Of a stretch of DNA of 64,000 nucleotides, positions 23,575 through 35,896 are shown piece after piece. Source of the DNA: Isoetes taiwanensis (taxonomy: Eukaryota; Streptophyta; Lycopodiopsida; Isoetales; Isoetaceae). The notes beneath the pieces are model-generated. The model made no database searches. It saw only the letters and a list, made by a program, of their open reading frames with translations, and was not told the DNA's origin. Where the stretch lies: the NCBI GenBank assembly GCA_021234155.1, contig JAJEKV010000032.1, positions 7,038,736 to 7,102,735 on the forward strand, in the 5' to 3' direction. Every line of letters starts with the position of its first letter. Positions within the stretch are counted from its first letter, which is position 1. The translations under genes and the position numbers were made by a program.

Positions 23575-24060
23575 CAGCAACATGGTTGAGTAGACACCAT
23601 GCAATCACAAAATTATGTGAAGTATATGAGCCTGTCGTGATGGTATTTCAACAAAATAATGCTTCCCTTTATGAACAATTACGAGAATTTAGAATTGTAT
23701 ATATTTTGCACTTTTTAGCTGATATTTTGTTGCATTTGACCACTTTGAGTTGCAATTTCCAAAAAGATTGGGTAGATGTCACTTCTATAGGCAGACTTGT
23801 GAGTTAGACAACACACCAGATTCAGATGAAATTCCTAAACGAGGTATTACATCCGAATTGTTGTCTAAAGGATAGCAGGGGATATCCTATAATCCCTGAT
23901 TTTGGCAGTCCAAAATAGAATAGAATAGAATATCTTGCTACACGTAGAGGGGTTGTCATGGGAGATCTATATTGGGCAGTTGAAATGAAAAGGAATGTTG
24001 ATGATGATGATGATTTAACAGCAATTCGTTTTGGTTGCTTTACATGAGAGGTTTAAAGAT
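23575..24060 (+). pseudogene. hAT/ZBED-type transposase-derived fragment
   Basis: Open from 23586: SRHHAITKLCEVYEPVVMVF, then FRIVYILHFLADILLHL and FQKDWVDVTSIG. This order (R-W-LSRH, a Y-LHFL-DIL helix, F-VDVT-IG) is typical of hAT-like transposase-derived zinc-finger proteins. The frame breaks after 23805 and no C-terminal dimerisation domain is seen. The family assignment is from memory of the pattern. Confidence 0.55.
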
Positions 24061-24254
24061 CACTAAATTTCGCCATGTTTCAAGATATTTTCACTTGCAT
24101 AAGTGACAAGGGAAACAAAGAAAATAAAAGAATTCAGGCAACATGAGGTTAATGAGTTGCTGAAATTTTATGGGGTGCTTGAAGGAGTCACATTTAACAT
24201 CCGTATTGATAGAGATAAATTTCTGCCAGAGTTTTGTGATTTTGCAAAACACTA

Positions 24255-24690
24255 TAAAATCGGCCCATTTGATCATCTCTGCAACCAAACCTGTGGCATC
24301 TGCAGCTTTCGATTAGAAAGTTTCTTAATCCTTGAGATGACCTCATTGTATGTCATTTCTAGCTATGCCTCATTCTTAGGCATGGTTCCATCAATACCAT
24401 TTATATGGTATAGTCTATGCAGGTGCCCCACTAGGTCACCTATATCCATGTCAAAGGATTGGTGTTTTCTAGGCTTTAAGCCATGCCAAAAATATCCTTG
24501 GATTTGCAACCATCTCATCCACCAAAGTTTCTTGCCTCTTATGCATATATTCCTTTTTTTTCTTCCCAACAAGCTTGCGGTATTCCTTTCTAATGCATAC
24601 GCTAGCTTCATCACTTGCTATGTGTAGCTCTTTCCTTTTAACTTTGCATTCCCCATCATACCAACCATTGCAAGGTAACCCTATTGCATT
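24255..24690 (-). pseudogene. LINE ORF2 fragment (linker to RT start), copy 2
   Basis: Same linker as 13687-14025 but continuing further: past PKNEA, an EMTYNEVIS word and then LVAEMIKWAD, which matches the RT start of the 16-20 kb LINE (GLVAEMFKWADN). It lies directly downstream of a LINE 3' end on the same strand, so the order of LINE parts is scrambled. Confidence 0.75.
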
Positions 24691-24769
24691 GTGACATGGA
24701 GCATTGCTTAGCAGCCTCTAGATGCAGAAATGTGGGGAGGGAGGGAGGGAGGGAGGGAGAGGAGTGAAA

Positions 24770-25372
24770 TGAAATGAAATTTGATTATTATGTCTGTGAG
24801 AGTGCCAGGTCTATAAGACATTTAACTTGTATATTCAACGTTATAAAACAAAAATGCATCCTTTGATAGTAATGCATTAGTTTTTCCTACCTCTAACTCA
24901 TCTACTTTTAAGGTTCTTAGAACATCGTACCTACGCTCTAAAATATCAATGATACAATCTCCCAAGCTGGAAAACCAAAGAAAGCCATCAATGTTGTCAG
25001 CACATACATCATACTTCTCTCGAATATCTCTGTAAGCATGGCAATGTAGATGTACATGTTCCTCAACTTCAAATATGCCTACTTCCACACCAAGCCTATG
25101 TGAGCGTAGCACCATCCTGCAGTTGGCATGTCTATGCTTCGTGAACATCCCCTCTGCCAAAGACTTTGTCTCCTGCAATGTAGGATTAATATGGGTCCTA
25201 TAAAACTACTTTTTTAATGCCCCATCTCTCCATGTTCCTTGAAGAACATTCATGTTAACCCATGTGCGGATATCATCTTTATACAAAGCTAAATCATGAA
25301 TATGCATCCCCCATCGTGCCATCCACTGAGTGGCATTAGCAAACCAACCCATGTCTCCTCCAAAGCCAAAAC
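24770..25372 (-). pseudogene. LINE 3' end with ORF2 C-terminus, copy 2
   Basis: Nearly identical to 14055-14814. The - strand frame from 25178 reads SHRLGVEVGIFEVEEHVHLHCHAYRDI and ends with FLFYNVEYTS, matching the end of the long LINE (FYNVEYVH). The 3' tail is GAAATGAAATGAAAT (24768-24782). The 5' truncation point at about 25370 joins directly to a MULE transposase frame. Confidence 0.85.
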
Positions 25373-25868
25373 CAGCTAGATGCGAATAAGATTTAGTAGC
25401 ATCTCCATTAATTTGTTCACATGCAATCTGTTTAGTATTCCATAGCAACTTATAAGACACTTGCACACCATATTCACGCCGAATATCTGATGCCAAATCA
25501 TATGGTTTAATGTCAGGCTGATCCCTAAACTTTTCGAAGTACTGTCTTGCTACCCATTTAGCAGTGGCATGCTTATTTTCCAACATAGAGACACCACCAC
25601 AACTATGTTCATGATTTAATGTGTTGACCTTGCAAGTAGGTTCACCATTTTTGAGGGAACCATGAAGCCTCCATAAACAACCATCTTTCTTTGAAGCGCA
25701 CTCAACTATATACCTGCTATTATCTGAGGCAACTGGAAAAAGATGCACATGGTTTATAATAGCATGTGTCGCAACAGCATGAGGGAGCTCATCAATACTT
25801 GCAAACTCTTTTCCTAAAACTAAATTATCTTCTGCACTATCCCCAGGATAGTCAAGATCTTGCTCCAT
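25368..25868 (-). pseudogene. Mutator-like (MULE) transposase N-terminal region
   Basis: The open frame starts at ATG 25868. It matches the MuDR-type N-terminal domain: LGKEFASIDELPHAVATHAI, then SRYIVECASKKDGCLWRLHG, then HEHSCGG with the C-x-H zinc-binding pattern, then the segment with KPYDLASDIRREYGVQVSY. The transposase catalytic core is absent: after about residue 165 the frame runs in phase into LINE-derived sequence (GWFANATQWMARWGM). It is therefore a chimeric relic of 220 codons. Confidence 0.85.
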
Positions 25869-25909
25869 GCAATAATAACATCAATAAAACTTGCAAAAAG
25901 CAACCAAAT

Positions 25910-26440
25910 GATTAGAAGACAATATGCAACATGATTAAAAGCAATGCAAATCACAATATGCATATCTGATCTTTGAAAGAATGCATGCATCTGTGAGACA
26001 AGAAGACTCCGTGCATGCAAACTTTTTCGAAATTGAGGGACTTATCACTGAAAAGGAAAGAAAACCTGATTTTCTACTGAGAACCACTAAAAAAGAAAGA
26101 ATAAAAACGTACCTTGCTTGCATGCAACTCTATTTTTCTTCTTCTTCCATAGATTTTCTGGCTAAATGACTACATTGAGGAAATTTTTGAGGTACTCTTC
26201 TGCTGCAATCGATTAGAAGACACTAAAATTAGAGTAGAAATGTATTCTAATAGCAATGCAAATCACAAAACATGCATGCATATCTGATTTTTAAAAGAAT
26301 GCATGCATCTGTGAGACAAGATAGATGCAAATTCGAATTTTGGAAAGATAAAAAGAAATGATGAAAGAAGAAGAAAGCAAAGCAAACTTTTTCGAATTGA
26401 GGGACTTACCACTGAAATGAAAAGAAAATCTGGCGGCAAT
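25910..26440. repeat. Diverged direct duplication upstream of the MULE frame
   Basis: Blocks at about 25910-26070 and 26208-26430 share AGCAATGCAAATCACA, GAATGCATGCATCTGTGAGA and AAACTTTTTCGAAATTGAGG with CTTATCACTGAAA variants in the same order, spaced about 300-360 bp. They could be duplicated 5' sequence of the MULE. No coding region is seen. Confidence 0.75.
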
Positions 26441-27183
26441 CTTCTGCTGCAATCGATCAGGCGGTGGAAGAGATGAAAATGGCGCCACAATTTCTTCCCG
26501 TTATATTTTTTTTTCCATACGTAGAAGAAAGAATGGCATTTCGGTAATTTTAAAAATACCGATGGTTTTTCAGGAATTTTATAAAACTATAATGGTATAT
26601 TGGTAATTTTCCCAAGAAAGAACGGGGGGTTTATGAGGTATGTAGAGTGTTGGAACTCTCGGATTTGTGCTTTCTCAGAATAAACTCTGGCTGGGCAATT
26701 TTAAACCCAGTCTTTCTCAAGAAAAATGCCCCTTTTCCCACTGTATGAGCTTGGAAGCTTCATCATAGGTACAACCCTACAGTTTATTATGTCATCCCTG
26801 AAATTTTGAGTGCTATAGTCCATGCGAATTTGTATCTTTGAAATCTTTGATTATGCTGCAGATATGAGCCAATTGCATCATAGGGCTGGGCCAATTTGAT
26901 CGCAGAGCCGGGCCATTTTGTTCTCTTCCTAAACTGCCCTTTGGTCCCTTCCATTTTTTTCCCTCTGTGGTTATAGTGTGGGTAGTTACATTGCTGGATT
27001 TGGTTTTTTTTAGTGTAGGACAGTGCAGGACTTGGTAACATGGTTTGGCAGAAAGCAGTTCTCTGATAAAAAAAATTCTTCAGGTATTGCTATGCCCTGG
27101 CAAAATGCATTTAAGATTTAAGTTGTTTGTTTTGGAATTAGGGTTCTTATATTTGGCCATTTTCTTACATGATCTTTCTGCAG
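26441..27183. other. No gene seen
   Basis: Noncoding, with short T-rich runs and CATTTCGGTAATTTT-like words that can occur in transposon ends. No matching inverted repeat was located. Confidence 0.4.
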
Positions 27184-27287
27184 TTGCAATGGTGGCTAGC
27201 ACCCCTGTTGATGTGAAGGAGCTTCCTATTTCATATGTATTCATTGCTGATGTTCCTGGCATTAAACCTTCTGATGTTAAGTTGCAA
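27184..27287 (+). pseudogene. Class II small heat-shock protein (Hsp20) fragment
   Basis: About 35 codons encode AMVASTPVDVKELPISYVF followed by IADVPGIKPSDVKLQ, the start of the alpha-crystallin domain of plant cytosolic class II sHSPs ([23 protein letters not shown] type). It is preceded by TTTCTGCAG, a possible 3' splice site. After DVKLQ the frame runs into unrelated sequence, so most of the domain is missing. It is either a single exon with distant partners or, more likely, a truncated relic. Confidence 0.75.
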
Positions 27288-29812
27288 TTTTTTCTCAAAA
27301 ACTTATTAGAACCATGGCATATTGTGGAGCCAATTGTACAGCTAAAACTGTCTCTTTATGGGAAATTGAGATATATCTGTATCATAATTCATATACTGAT
27401 CAATCAAGTTTTTTACCATGATAGTTGTAATATGAGCTTAGGTTCTGCCAAAGGTTAGAATATTATGCTGTATATTATATTCCTGAGTACTAGTTTATTT
27501 GAGAATAATATGGATGCATTGTTATATAATCAATTTAGGTTATCATGCTGTAAAAACTCTATATCATTTTCAGATTTTTTTATGCTATGTCATTAATGTA
27601 GAGATTAATTATGCCTTTATCTCTTGCTATATAACTTATAATTAAGTTTCTCTTAAAATTCATGGAGATTTCTGATATATCAGGTTCAAGTGGAGCATTA
27701 TAGCATTCTAATGATCAGTGGAGAGTGCAAGCGATAGGATGCAAGTGATTTTGAAGTAAAATATGTAAGAGTAGAATGAAACCGTGGCAAATTCATGGGC
27801 AAATTCAATCTTACGCAAATGTAAAACTCGAAGCTATATCTGCAACATGCTACAATGGCTGCCTTATTGTGGTGGTGCCTAAGATCTCACCTCCTGAAAG
27901 GCCGAGGTTCTAGATTTGAGTTTACTTATGTAGCCTTCTAAGTTTAGAAAAGAAGTTGCAGAGTCCATGCATGCAGTAGTTGAGCTCATGCCATTCTATT
28001 TCATTTTGTTAATTCCTTTGTCCGCCTTTAAACTTTATAATTTAATGACACATCCTGGAAGGTGATGTAGCCCTAACAAGCTTTTTTGAAGTGCCATCGT
28101 AAGTCAACAACTTTACTGCATGATGCATGTCTTTGACTTTTGTGATGAACTAAATAGGCATGGATATACATATTGGAATATGGCCAAGCTTGGATATATG
28201 TTAAACAAGAATGCAATGTAGCTCATTCTTATGTGCAACATGATAAGCTTTGGCTCACAACTTCTGAGTGTGCCTCTTGCTGACCAGTTTCATAATATTG
28301 ATGAGCCCAGATCTGGATTTTAAGCCCGTCAAGTTGGTTAAATTTTAGAATTCTATACTTCCTGCATTGGATTGCAGTTGTAAAAAGATTCATTTGCATT
28401 TGTAAAAAAACTCATTGTTATTGTTCACAATCCTCAAAAACATGTGTAGGTGACTTCATTTGATTGGAATTGCAATGAATCTATAAATATAGGAAGAATC
28501 GAAGATGTTTATTGATGATTTGGAATCGCAGCAAATTTGATTGAGGAAGAGAACCTAAACACTACTTTAAGGCACATAATTGATGCATCATTGTTCTGCC
28601 CAATCGTTTTTGTATGGCTTACAAGGGGCTACTCACAGTACACTAAAGAGAGAAATGTTCCTTCGGATTCTGGTTTAAAGACCAATTTGTGAGACTATTT
28701 ATTGATTTTCTTGTATTTTATAATTCAAAATGGTAATGAAGGGCCTACTTACTGATTTGTATATATGATTTATACGTTTATTATACTTTGCAATTTGCAT
28801 GATATTGGCATCTACATGTCTTGCCTGCCATTTGCTTTGCTACCTTCATGCAGTTAGGTCATGAGCAGCATGGACAAGACGCCAAGGCATATGCATGTCA
28901 AATGGTTAACACCAAAGTTTTCTTCTTTTAACAATGCAAACCCATGTCGAATGCTTCTATTGAAACTTGTGTGGCGCTAGTCATACTATCATTTATTAAT
29001 GTCGTAGATCAATGTCCAAAGCACAAACCTAGGACATAGATACTTCTAATATTGGCAGGTAATTTCTTTGTGTGGTTTAATTGTTCACTCTATTGCTAGA
29101 TTGTAATATGTATGAGCAAAGTTGCTAAACACAGACATATCTAAAACAAAGATTGTAGTACGTCAATGAAAGAAGATTTTCGTGGAAAATCATGGTTCAA
29201 TCTTGCATGTTTAGAAACATATTTTGTAATGTTTCAAACTAACACAAATTTACTATTAATCGGAAAACCATAAATCCAACGTTGAACATTAATAGTGGAT
29301 CTACTCGCCTTGGCTGCTACGATAAATTTTTTGTAATATAAATAGGTACAGAGTATGTCGATGCTATCATGATTAAAAACCCTTGTCCCTAAAGATTTTT
29401 GAGGGGAAAATATTGATAGCAATGGTTCTAGTTCTAGTGTAATAATAACATTCACAAAAGATATTAAATTAAAAGTTTGATCCATTTTGACCAACATTTG
29501 TCACTGTTGATTTACTATACGTTCCTTTTTCTGATAACTTTAAATAATTGTACAAAATATGGATGCTTAGAAAGAAAAATGTAAAATAACCCACAACCTT
29601 TATACCAAATCAAGTTTAAAACGGTCACATCTCATCCGTATGCATTCGAAACATGCCTCGCATTCTATCTACTTATTGTATGCAACCAATCAATTTAAAA
29701 AGGTCTTATGTAGGTAGTAAAAGGACTTATAACAACCCATAAGTTTTGCATTTTGGCCTATATTATATACTTAATACACCATATAAATGTCATTGAATGG
29801 GCATGAGGAGAT
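27288..29812. other. Long noncoding stretch
   Basis: AT-rich, with no frames carrying recognisable domains. A weak tRNA-like word pair near 27870-27910 (GGTGGTGCCTAAG, then GGTTCTAGATTTGAG) may be an old SINE, not called separately. Confidence 0.45.
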
Positions 29813-29975
29813 TTGTCGGAAGCAAATACTTTTGCAAAGGAGATAAGGTCAGATTTGAGAAAAATGGTAGTACAGATTCAAGTAGGAGCTAAGTTAGTCC
29901 AAATATTGATGATGGCAATGCTAGTATATACTACAAAGGGAGATTTTCATAAGGAGAAGGGGTTAAACCAACCTG

Positions 29976-30515
29976 GTGACCTTAGTGATTTTTACAGAGG
30001 ATCGGGTCAACTGGGAGATGGTACCTATCAGGGCCCTTGTCAAGTCACAAGGTACCCCAAACGTGCATAAATTCCTTTGTGCCACCCTCAATTATCATCG
30101 TAGCAATCCAGAGGTCAGAGCTAAGCTTTCCCTTCTTGTGGCCCTAGAGTTGCACTCAAAACGAGCCTTTCAAGTCGCTCACAACTTGACCATGCTCGAA
30201 TCTGATTCCTTTCGAAGCAAGGCCAGAGATTGTGAAGAGGAACTTGGCCTCATTGGCCGATAGGCTCAAGGACTCTTGCATTGACATGCTTAGCTATAGC
30301 AATAGTAAAAGTTTATCGATGAAGATTTATTCCACAGCCTTATTACCTCTACCACCATGGCCCTTACTCTTCAAACCACTTGCATGCAAGCCTTTTCTAA
30401 CCTTCAAGGTCCTCTCGCTCTGCTTGGCCAGCATACTAATGAGGTCCTCACTAATACCCTAGCGCTTATTGCATGGTTCAAGTCTACCATTTTTATGGCA
30501 CCCTCTACTGCATGA
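29976..30515 (+). pseudogene. Unidentified coding-like fragment
   Basis: The frame 29976-30263 (EDRVNWEMVPIRALVKSQ, then HKFLCATLNYHRSNPEVRAK and REECEEELG-like ends) and a second frame to about 30515 (MALTLQTTCMQAFSNLQG, then EVLTNTLALIAWFKS) have coding character. I recognise no family. They could be part of a retroelement gag or ORF3. Confidence 0.35.
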
Positions 30516-30816
30516 ACTTACAAGTTGCGGCCTATTTTTATTTAGATATGCTTTCATTATATATGTCTTACGGTTCATGTTGAAAAAATCACTTTAAATC
30601 ATCTTTAATGTCTATGTCTATGCATCTTCACTCTCAAATCTTTCATTTTCAGTCAAGCATTTCTAGTAGTCCGTTGAGCAAATTTTTCTTGTTTAAACTT
30701 GTTGCAAAAAAAATTGCAACGAGTTGATGTGTATTGTTTTGAAGACTATTCAATATAGCTACATTGGTGCCTATTATTCAAAATTTTCAGTAGTTATTAC
30801 CTAATCATCGTCTCAC

Positions 30817-30896
30817 AAATTTCATGACTGTATTGATGCAACATTTGGTGATCGCAAAATTTCATGACTGTATTGATGCAACATTTGGTGATCGTG
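30817..30896. repeat. Perfect 40-bp tandem duplication
   Basis: The unit beginning AAATTTCATGACTGTATTG occurs at 30817 and 30857 without interruption. The sequence just after it is open for about 40 codons (GDRVRKEVAKYKFLKRS), a possible transposase scrap of unknown family. Confidence 0.9.
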
Positions 30897-31547
30897 TACG
30901 TAAAGAGGTAGCCAAATACAAATTTCTTAAGCGCAGTGATGTCTCAGATGAGAAATTGTTTGAAGTTTCCTTCATTTATCTTAACTGTACAATGAAATGA
31001 GAGCGCTATTTCTAATTTGTTGTCCTGAGATGACCGGAATGAGGGATTCTATCTCGTTGTAGACTTTCCACATGGAGTAAAGAAAAAAATATTCGTTTCT
31101 ACATGGGCTGTAGCTTTGTTGAGCCTAGGAAGAATAGACTTGCGGATTGAGCTTTGTTGAGTCTATTCTGCAACTATTTAATGCAAAATGTTCTAGCTTG
31201 ACAAAGGGCTTCTTTACCACGCTCCTGTGTTGTAGCCGATAAAAGATGAACACTTGACGTGCTTTGGAGTGCTGAGATTTCTGGGGATACGTACACATGG
31301 AGATGCACAATTTACCATTTGATGCTGCATTGCTGCATTTATTTTAATAACTGATCCATTTCCATTGGATTTGCCTGAATTTAGACTGTAAAGGCTCAAA
31401 ACAAGTCTATGCAAATTGCTCACTTCCTTCCTTATGACAAAAAATTTCTCCACATGTTTGGATTGTGAGCAGATAATATGGGAGTATGCCCAAATTATGT
31501 GCTGAATTAGGTCATCTATTAAATGGCGCCAGTAGATATTCTTGTAA

Positions 31548-34448
31548 ATGTGCAACTGCGAAGATGTGCTTCGCCTTTTGCAAAGCCACCCTGGTTGCAC
31601 TTGCTGGAAGTTAGAGACACTTTGTAAGGAAGGCCAATTGAAAGAAGCTATACATATCTTTGAGCATCTCAAAGTGGAAGGTGAGATATGCCATAAGGCT
31701 TATGCTGTTCTTTCCATGGTTGTATCAAATTGAAAGCTCTTGCAGAAGGAACACAAGTCCATAACCACTTTAGGCAATGCAGAGTGAACTCAAGTATCTA
31801 TTTGAAAAGTATTCTTATCAAAATGTACTCCAAATGTGGGAGCATTGAAAATGCCAGGCAAGTATTTAATGAGATGGCTGATACAGATTTGTATTCATGG
31901 GCTGCATTGATTATGGTAGTGTGCAGTCTGGAAAAGAGGAGGAAGCAATCACACTTTTTGAGCATATGCAACAAAATCAGATGGAACCAGATCGTGTTAC
32001 ACTATTAAGTGTAGTGAAAGCATGTGCCAACATAGCATCTAAGGAATTTGGAAAGAGATTGCATGCCTTCATTACAAAATATAGACATATGTCTGACCTA
32101 TGTATAAGTGGCACCCTCATCAACATGTATGCTAGATGTGGTATGATGGATGACGCACAGCAGGTGTTTGACAGTATGCCCATGCGAGATGTTGTTTCAT
32201 GGAATACAATGATTCTTGGATATGGTCAGCATGAGAGCGAAAATAAAGTCTTCATTGTTTTCAGAGGGATGCAACAAGAAGGACTAGAACCTAATAAGGT
32301 AAGTTTCCTCAATATTATGCTTGCATGTACGAGTATTGAATGGAGTAAGCTAGTCCATTCATGTTTTGAGCAAATGGGATTTGGATCAGATATGACAGTT
32401 TCAACCGCAGCCATTCACATGTACGTCAAATGTGGCAGCATACATGATGCGTATTTCATATTTAAGCATTTAGTCAAGCCAAATACTGTGTCATGGAATG
32501 CAATGTTAGCAGGATTTGTACAAACTGACAAAGCCATCAATATGTTTGCGAAAATGGAGAATGAGGGCATTAAAGCTGACAAAGAAACCTTCAATATCCT
32601 GCTTAATGCTTGTGGCAATAGATCATGTCTAGCAGAAGGAAAATGGATTAATGCGTATATCCTGAAAAGTGCCTGTGAGGTGGAGCTTTCCACTGGCAGT
32701 GCCCTGCTTGATATGTATGGAAAATGTGGAAGCATACAAGATGCCTGTCAGGTCTTTTCCTGCATTCCTGTGCTGGATATTGTTGTGTGGAACTCAATGA
32801 TTGCATGTTATATTCAGCATCCAAATCTCATAGCCACAAAAAAGCTTTTGAAACAAATGAGAGACGAAGGCATGAAGCCAAACAGAATCACTTTCATTAA
32901 CGATATGCTTATGCGTGTGCTCCAGGAAAAGAAGCTTTAGATCTAGGAAGACAAGTTCATATAAACATTGTCGAAACAGGACAGGAATTGGACATTTTTG
33001 TTGCAAGTAGTCTGATTAAAATGTATGCTAAGTGCGGAAACTTATGCAATGCTCGCCAAATATTTGATGAGATGATGGTAAAGAATGTTGTGTCATGGAC
33101 AGTAATGATTTCGTCTTACGTTGACTCTCAACTTGAAACGTTAGCGTTGGAGCTGTTTTGGAAAATGGGACAGGATATAGTAGAGCCAAATGATTTTACA
33201 TTCGTGAAGGCACTGAGTGCATGTGCTGGGATGCCATCTCAGGAACAAGGAAAGCTAATTCATGCTTGTATCTTAAAATCCAGGTATGAGGTTGGTAAGT
33301 TTGTTGGAAGTTCGATAATCCACATGTATGCTGAATGTGGTTGCACAAAGGAAGCCTGCCAATTATTTGAAAGGTTACCTAAGGAATGTCCAGCATCATG
33401 GAACAGCTTAATTGCAGCATATTTGAAGTGTGGTGATGGCGTGGAGGCCCTTAACATATTTAAGGACATGCGAGATAGGTATATAGAACCAAACGAAGTC
33501 ACATTTATTAATGTTCTTATTGCATGTAATGAAGAAAGAGTTCTAGAATGGGGGAAACTTGTCCATGCCAATATATTGAAAGCTGACTGTGTCTCAGATG
33601 TCTTTGTTGGCACTACCCTGATTGATATGTATATCAAATGTGGAAGTCTAGGAGAAAGTCACAAAATCTTTAACAGAATGTCTTCCAAAGATGTTGCTCC
33701 ATGGACTGCAATGGTTTCAGGTTATGCTCACCAAAGGAATAGTCATGAAGCACTAAAGTTGTTTCATATGATGAAACAAAGTGGTTTAGAACCGAATCAG
33801 GCTACCTATGTTAGCATTTTAAGTTCTTGTGCTTGTGCAGGGTCCATAGAACAAGCAAACCAGGTTCATGCAAGTGTCAGAAAGCTTGGGCAGAAATTAG
33901 ATATTAGTATTGAAAATGCCATTGTTGATATGTATGCAAACTGCGGGAATATTGAGGATGCCCGACAGGTATTTGATAAGATGGTTGTGCAGAATGTGAA
34001 GTCATGGAATATCATGATTGGAGGTTATGCTCAACATGGGAATGCCAAGGAGTCTCTTAATCTTTTCAAAACAATGCATCAACAAGGGATTGAGCCAAAT
34101 GCTGTGACTCTACTTGCTGTCTTATCTGCATGCAACTTTGCAGGCCTTGCAGATGAAGGCTACCATTACTTTCTTGTGAATTTGAGCATAAACCATAGTT
34201 TAGTGCTTCATTATCATGCCTGTGTGGTTGATCTTTTAGGCCGCACAGGGTGTCTGATTGAAGCAAAGGATCTTACCAGCTCAATGATAGTTGAACCAAG
34301 CTTGGAAATATGGACCTCCCTCCTTGCAGGATATGATAGATGCATGTACATCAGCCCCTTAGAAATTTCTGAGTGCTTTTGCAATACAAGTCTTTTTAGC
34401 TTCTATAAAAGATCTGAGGATAACTGTGGACTGATGAATATGTCTTGA
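31548..34448 (+). pseudogene. PLS-type pentatricopeptide repeat (PPR) protein, frameshifted
   Basis: A tandem PPR protein of the plant PLS class, whose members bind organelle RNA. About 20 repeats are visible, with repeated words such as LIKMYSKCGSIENARQVF, VVSWNTMILGYGQH and GLEPNKVSFLNIM. Three single-base breaks split it: near 31729 (SN then LKALAEG), near 31912 (SWAALIM then GKEEEAI) and near 32905 (INDML then ACAPGKEAL). Main open parts are 31897-32940 and 32988-34448. The end has an E-domain start (VVDLLGRTGCLIEAKDL, then EIWTSLLAG), but the next residues diverge and there is no E2 or DYW domain. No introns are evident. It is a relic, or an active gene with consensus errors. Confidence 0.9.
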
Positions 34449-35890
34449 AAGTTTCTTAAGTTTAAAACATTTTCTTAAGTTTAGAGCAATTTACTTGCCA
34501 TCCTCTTTTTACGAGCATAAGATCCCCAGCAAACTTATATTGTTTGATCCTCAAGGTTCATGAACGCAAATTAAGAACCCTTGTACATGGTTGATTCTTA
34601 CACGGCCAATTAATGTTTTAATATATGTTTGAGTACAACAATATTGCATGAAATCATGTAAGCTTCTTATGCTTCTAATGACGCATAGATTTGATGGCGA
34701 GCCTCTCTTCATTCTGTTTTGTAGGATACGCCAATTTGTAGTCCAAATAGGATAAGAAATTATGACATTTGAAGATTAAATTGAAATAAGTTTTATTCAT
34801 CCACGAGACCAATGGGAACCCCACAATATGGAGGTTTTATGGTGAATTTATCACATTCCAAAACAAGGTGGTGTTGTCGCACAAGAGGGTTGTCCGAGTT
34901 GAGTGGCATGAACTATGGATCCTTACATTTGATATACATCATATCATAAATGCATGAGTAAATATTTTAGTCATGCTGGACCACAATGCAATCTGAAATT
35001 TTGAAAAACATGATTCTAAGAACTCCCGTAATCCAGGCTTGAAACGTGCTTCCGTTTGAAGGTTCATTTCTGGAGGATCATTTCTGGCTCGGCCGATGCA
35101 GGGATCCTCTCTTTCAAGTCATAAAACTTGCCCAAAACCCCATTAAAATCCAGAACAAGGAGAATTTTAGTTAACCTCTTGGTATTCCTTGGTTCAGGAG
35201 GTATTGGACTTGATGAGCAGGATGCAGCTTGTTCAGGATTCGCCTGTAGCTCATGTTCAGCAGCAAAACTTTTGTCTGGTGCAAGATCTTGTGCAAATCT
35301 TAGTGGAATTAATTTTCCCTTCTATAACAGTGCAATAAAATTTATATCTGTAAAATAATTGAGATGAGGAAGACCAAAGACCAAAGACCATAGAGAAATG
35401 TGAACACATAAATCATTTTTGTGTCACTACTACTTATTTGACACGACTGCATTCAGTTCGCTATCCAAATTTCATATTGGGTTCTCACCGATGTCAGCAA
35501 CCGGGATTGACTTGAAGTATCCAATGGACTGAATTCTAGGTGCACTCGGGTGGTATCTTGCAGTCTCATATTTGATCGAGGCATCGTTAGGAGTTGGATT
35601 TTCTTGGTTTCAATTTTTTGCAATTTTGCAAGCACTAAGTTAGTAGACCTGTGACAACATGAGAAAAACATTAGTTAACAGGAATATTTGATTTATGTGT
35701 GCACAGCTCTGATCAAATATTTTTAATGCAAACTCTACCTCGGCAACAATAGCACTTTATGAAACAAGGATAATACCATTTGAAGTCCTGGGCTTAGAAA
35801 GAATGATTGCATTCTTGAGCAGAAATATGGTAAACAGATCAAGGAACAAACTGGGGTAAGGCAAGCAATAGATACTTCGATGGAGATGGC
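34449..35890. other. No gene seen
   Basis: Noncoding downstream of the PPR relic. Short open frames (for example 35128-35358) carry no known domain. Confidence 0.4.
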
Positions 35891-35896
35891 AAGGAT

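Noticed and set aside
27045-27458. Complete 137-codon protein containing the sHSP words
   Set aside because: Only the central 35 codons match sHSP. The ends look like intron or spacer read through.
31548-32990. PPR breaks repaired by RNA editing or stop-codon readthrough
   Set aside because: The breaks are single-base frame shifts, not U/C changes, and the gene is nuclear.
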